Shown piece after piece: positions 62,921-64,000 of a stretch of 64,000 bases of DNA; position 1 is the first letter of the stretch; each line of letters starts with the position of its first letter. The translations under genes and the position numbers were made by a program. The stretch is from the NCBI GenBank assembly GCA_025992315.1, contig DAJPHG010000001.1, positions 992,001-1,056,000 of the forward strand, given 5' to 3'. This DNA is from HGM10766 sp900757295. Lineage in GTDB: Bacteria; Bacillota_I; Bacilli_A; RF39; UBA660. Under the pieces are notes generated by a model. That model made no database searches. It saw nothing but the letters and a program-made list of their open reading frames with translations, and had not been told where the DNA came from.

Positions 62921-64000
62921 CTAAAATGGCATTTTAAAATTACCATTTGTCATTTGCTTCATCATTAGTTTCATTTGCTCAAATTGTTTTAACAAACGAT
63001 TAACTTCTTCAACACTTCTACCGCTTCCCTTGGCTATTCTTTGTTTACGTGATGCTTTTAATATTTCTGGGTGTTTTCTTTCTTCTATAGTCATTGATAA
63101 AACGATTGCTTCAACATGAGCCATATCTTTTGGATCTATTGTAATATTATTAAGTCCCATTTTTCTAGCTCCTGGTAGCATTTTAATAATATTTTCTAGA
63201 GGGCCTAATTTTTTAATTTGCTTCATATTAGTTAAAAAATCTTCTAAATCATATTTGCCCTTTTTCATTTTTTTTGCTTGCTCTTTTGCTTCATCTTCAC
63301 TTATGACGCCTTCTACTTTTTCAGCAATAGCTAAAATATCTCCCATTCCTAGAATACGTTCAGCCATTCTTGTTGGAATAAATTCAGATAAACCATCCAT
63401 TTTCTCTGAATCACCAATAAATTTGATAGGAACGTTTGTTAAATGGCGAACTGATAATGCTACTCCGCCTTTAGTATCACCATCCAATTTAGTAAGAATA
63501 CAGCCAGTAAGTTTTAAAGCATTATTAAATCCATTAATTACATTTATTGCATCCTGTCCCATCATAGCATCTATAACTAATATTATTTCATCAGGGGAAG
63601 CTACATTAACAATATTTTTTAATTCATCCATTAAATTTTCATCAATATGTAAACGTCCTGCAGTATCTATTATGATATAATCAAAATTATTTTCTTTAGC
63701 ATAAGCTAAAGCATTAGTTACTATTTTAACAGGATCTTCTTTTCCTTCAGAATAAACATCAATATTAAGTTGTTTGCCGATATCTTTTAATTGATCTATA
63801 GCAGCAGGCCTATAGACATCACATGCAACTAAAAGAGGTTTTTTATGATGTTTTTTTCTTAACATAGCAGCAAGTTTTCCACTAGTTGTTGTTTTACCAC
63901 TACCTTGTAAACCAGCTAGCATTAATATAGTAGGCTTTTTATTAATTTCTAGAGGAACACTAGTTTCTCCTAGTAAAGTAACTAATTCATCTTTAACAAT
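62921..64000 (-). CDS. ffh: Signal recognition particle protein Ffh (5' end outside the window)
   Basis: The 359 visible residues enter from the right edge in frame, reading IVKDELVTLLGETSVPLEIN, and continue to the stop at 62921. GTPase G domain motifs are AGLQGSGKTTTSGKLA (G1), DTAGRLHID (G3) and TKLDGDTKGG (G4); the C-terminal M domain has KQIKKLGPLENI and IAKGSGRSVEEVNRLLKQFEQM. Ffh binds signal sequences and 4.5S RNA and delivers ribosomes to the membrane. Only the N domain start is missing. Confidence 0.96.
   Translation of the reverse strand: MVKDELVTLLGETSVPLEINKKPTILMLAGLQGSGKTTTSGKLAAMLRKKHHKKPLLVACDVYRPAAIDQLKDIGKQLNIDVYSEGKEDPVKIVTNALAYAKENNFDYIIIDTAGRLHIDENLMDELKNIVNVASPDEIILVIDAMMGQDAINVINGFNNALKLTGCILTKLDGDTKGGVALSVRHLTNVPIKFIGDSEKMDGLSEFIPTRMAERILGMGDILAIAEKVEGVISEDEAKEQAKKMKKGKYDLEDFLTNMKQIKKLGPLENIIKMLPGARKMGLNNITIDPKDMAHVEAIVLSMTIEERKHPEILKASRKQRIAKGSGRSVEEVNRLLKQFEQMKLMMKQMTNGNFKMPF

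Noticed and set aside
1..64000. TGA read as tryptophan (Mycoplasma-type code)
   Set aside because: TGG is used throughout for Trp, and TGA ends several clear genes, for example in the 4-base ATGA overlaps of the ger operon and the tad genes. Reading TGA as sense would run genes into each other.
1..64000. CRISPR array or cas genes
   Set aside because: No regularly spaced direct repeats and no Cas-like proteins were seen on either strand.

Overview
The window looks like the chromosome of an AT-rich (roughly 27-30% GC by eye), spore-forming, monoderm Firmicute, most likely a gut-type lineage of Bacilli. The signs are a complete gerA-gerC-gerB germination operon, spoIVA, a SpoVIF-like gene, a CotD-like coat protein, Ger-type lipoproteins, a class B sortase, RNase J, RNase HIII, EngB, Der and a T-box leader on ileS. 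TGA is a normal stop (for example in the ATGA overlaps of the ger operon), so this is not a mycoplasma-type code. I cannot name a genus.

Region 1 (1-10.8 kb) is an accessory and decaying zone. It holds a head-to-head scar of two truncated genes (PHP phosphoesterase and LysR regulator), a DUF4097/HTH pair, an MFS transporter with a Cof-type HAD phosphatase, a broken HAD nucleotidase next to a broken hexapeptide acyltransferase, a frameshifted nucleotidyltransferase, a MATE exporter and a 5'-truncated MobV relaxase lying directly downstream of two tRNA genes.

Region 2 (11-24.5 kb) is mainly surface-appendage machinery. A type IV pilus set (PilB, PilC with an unusual N-terminal extension, and a prepilin peptidase) lies beside a compact Tad/Flp locus (Flp pilin, two TadE-like minor pilins, TadZ, TadA, TadB, TadC). 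Only one prepilin peptidase is visible. Two type IV pilins are placed far away, at 46-47 kb and 56 kb. CvpA, a thioredoxin and RNase HIII follow.

Region 3 (25.6-31.7 kb) holds a mobile-element-style Y-family polymerase/YolD pair, tRNA-Ala, a holin/endolysin remnant, a class B sortase, a frameshifted acyltransferase-like gene and an RlmD-type rRNA methyltransferase.

Region 4 (31.8-64 kb) is core chromosome: germination receptor, tsf, rpsB (S2 with a Rho_N-like tail), lepB, rplS, two large surface or membrane proteins, hup, spoIVA, spoVIF, der, a pilin, engB, a stand-alone DHH-DHHA1 phosphodiesterase, a deoxyinosine glycosylase, ileS under a T-box, a lipid glycosyltransferase, a ribokinase-nucleoside hydrolase fusion, a pilin, RNase J, an NPNTY-anchored beta-helix protein, two tandem amidoligases, a CotD-like coat protein and ffh.

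The points I find most worth following are the tandem amidoligases beside a coat protein, the ribokinase/nucleoside hydrolase fusion, the GXHH-swapped signature motif in the type 2 isoleucyl-tRNA synthetase, the Rho_N tail on ribosomal protein S2, and the sortase B whose expected Arg is a Lys together with its likely NPNTY substrate.
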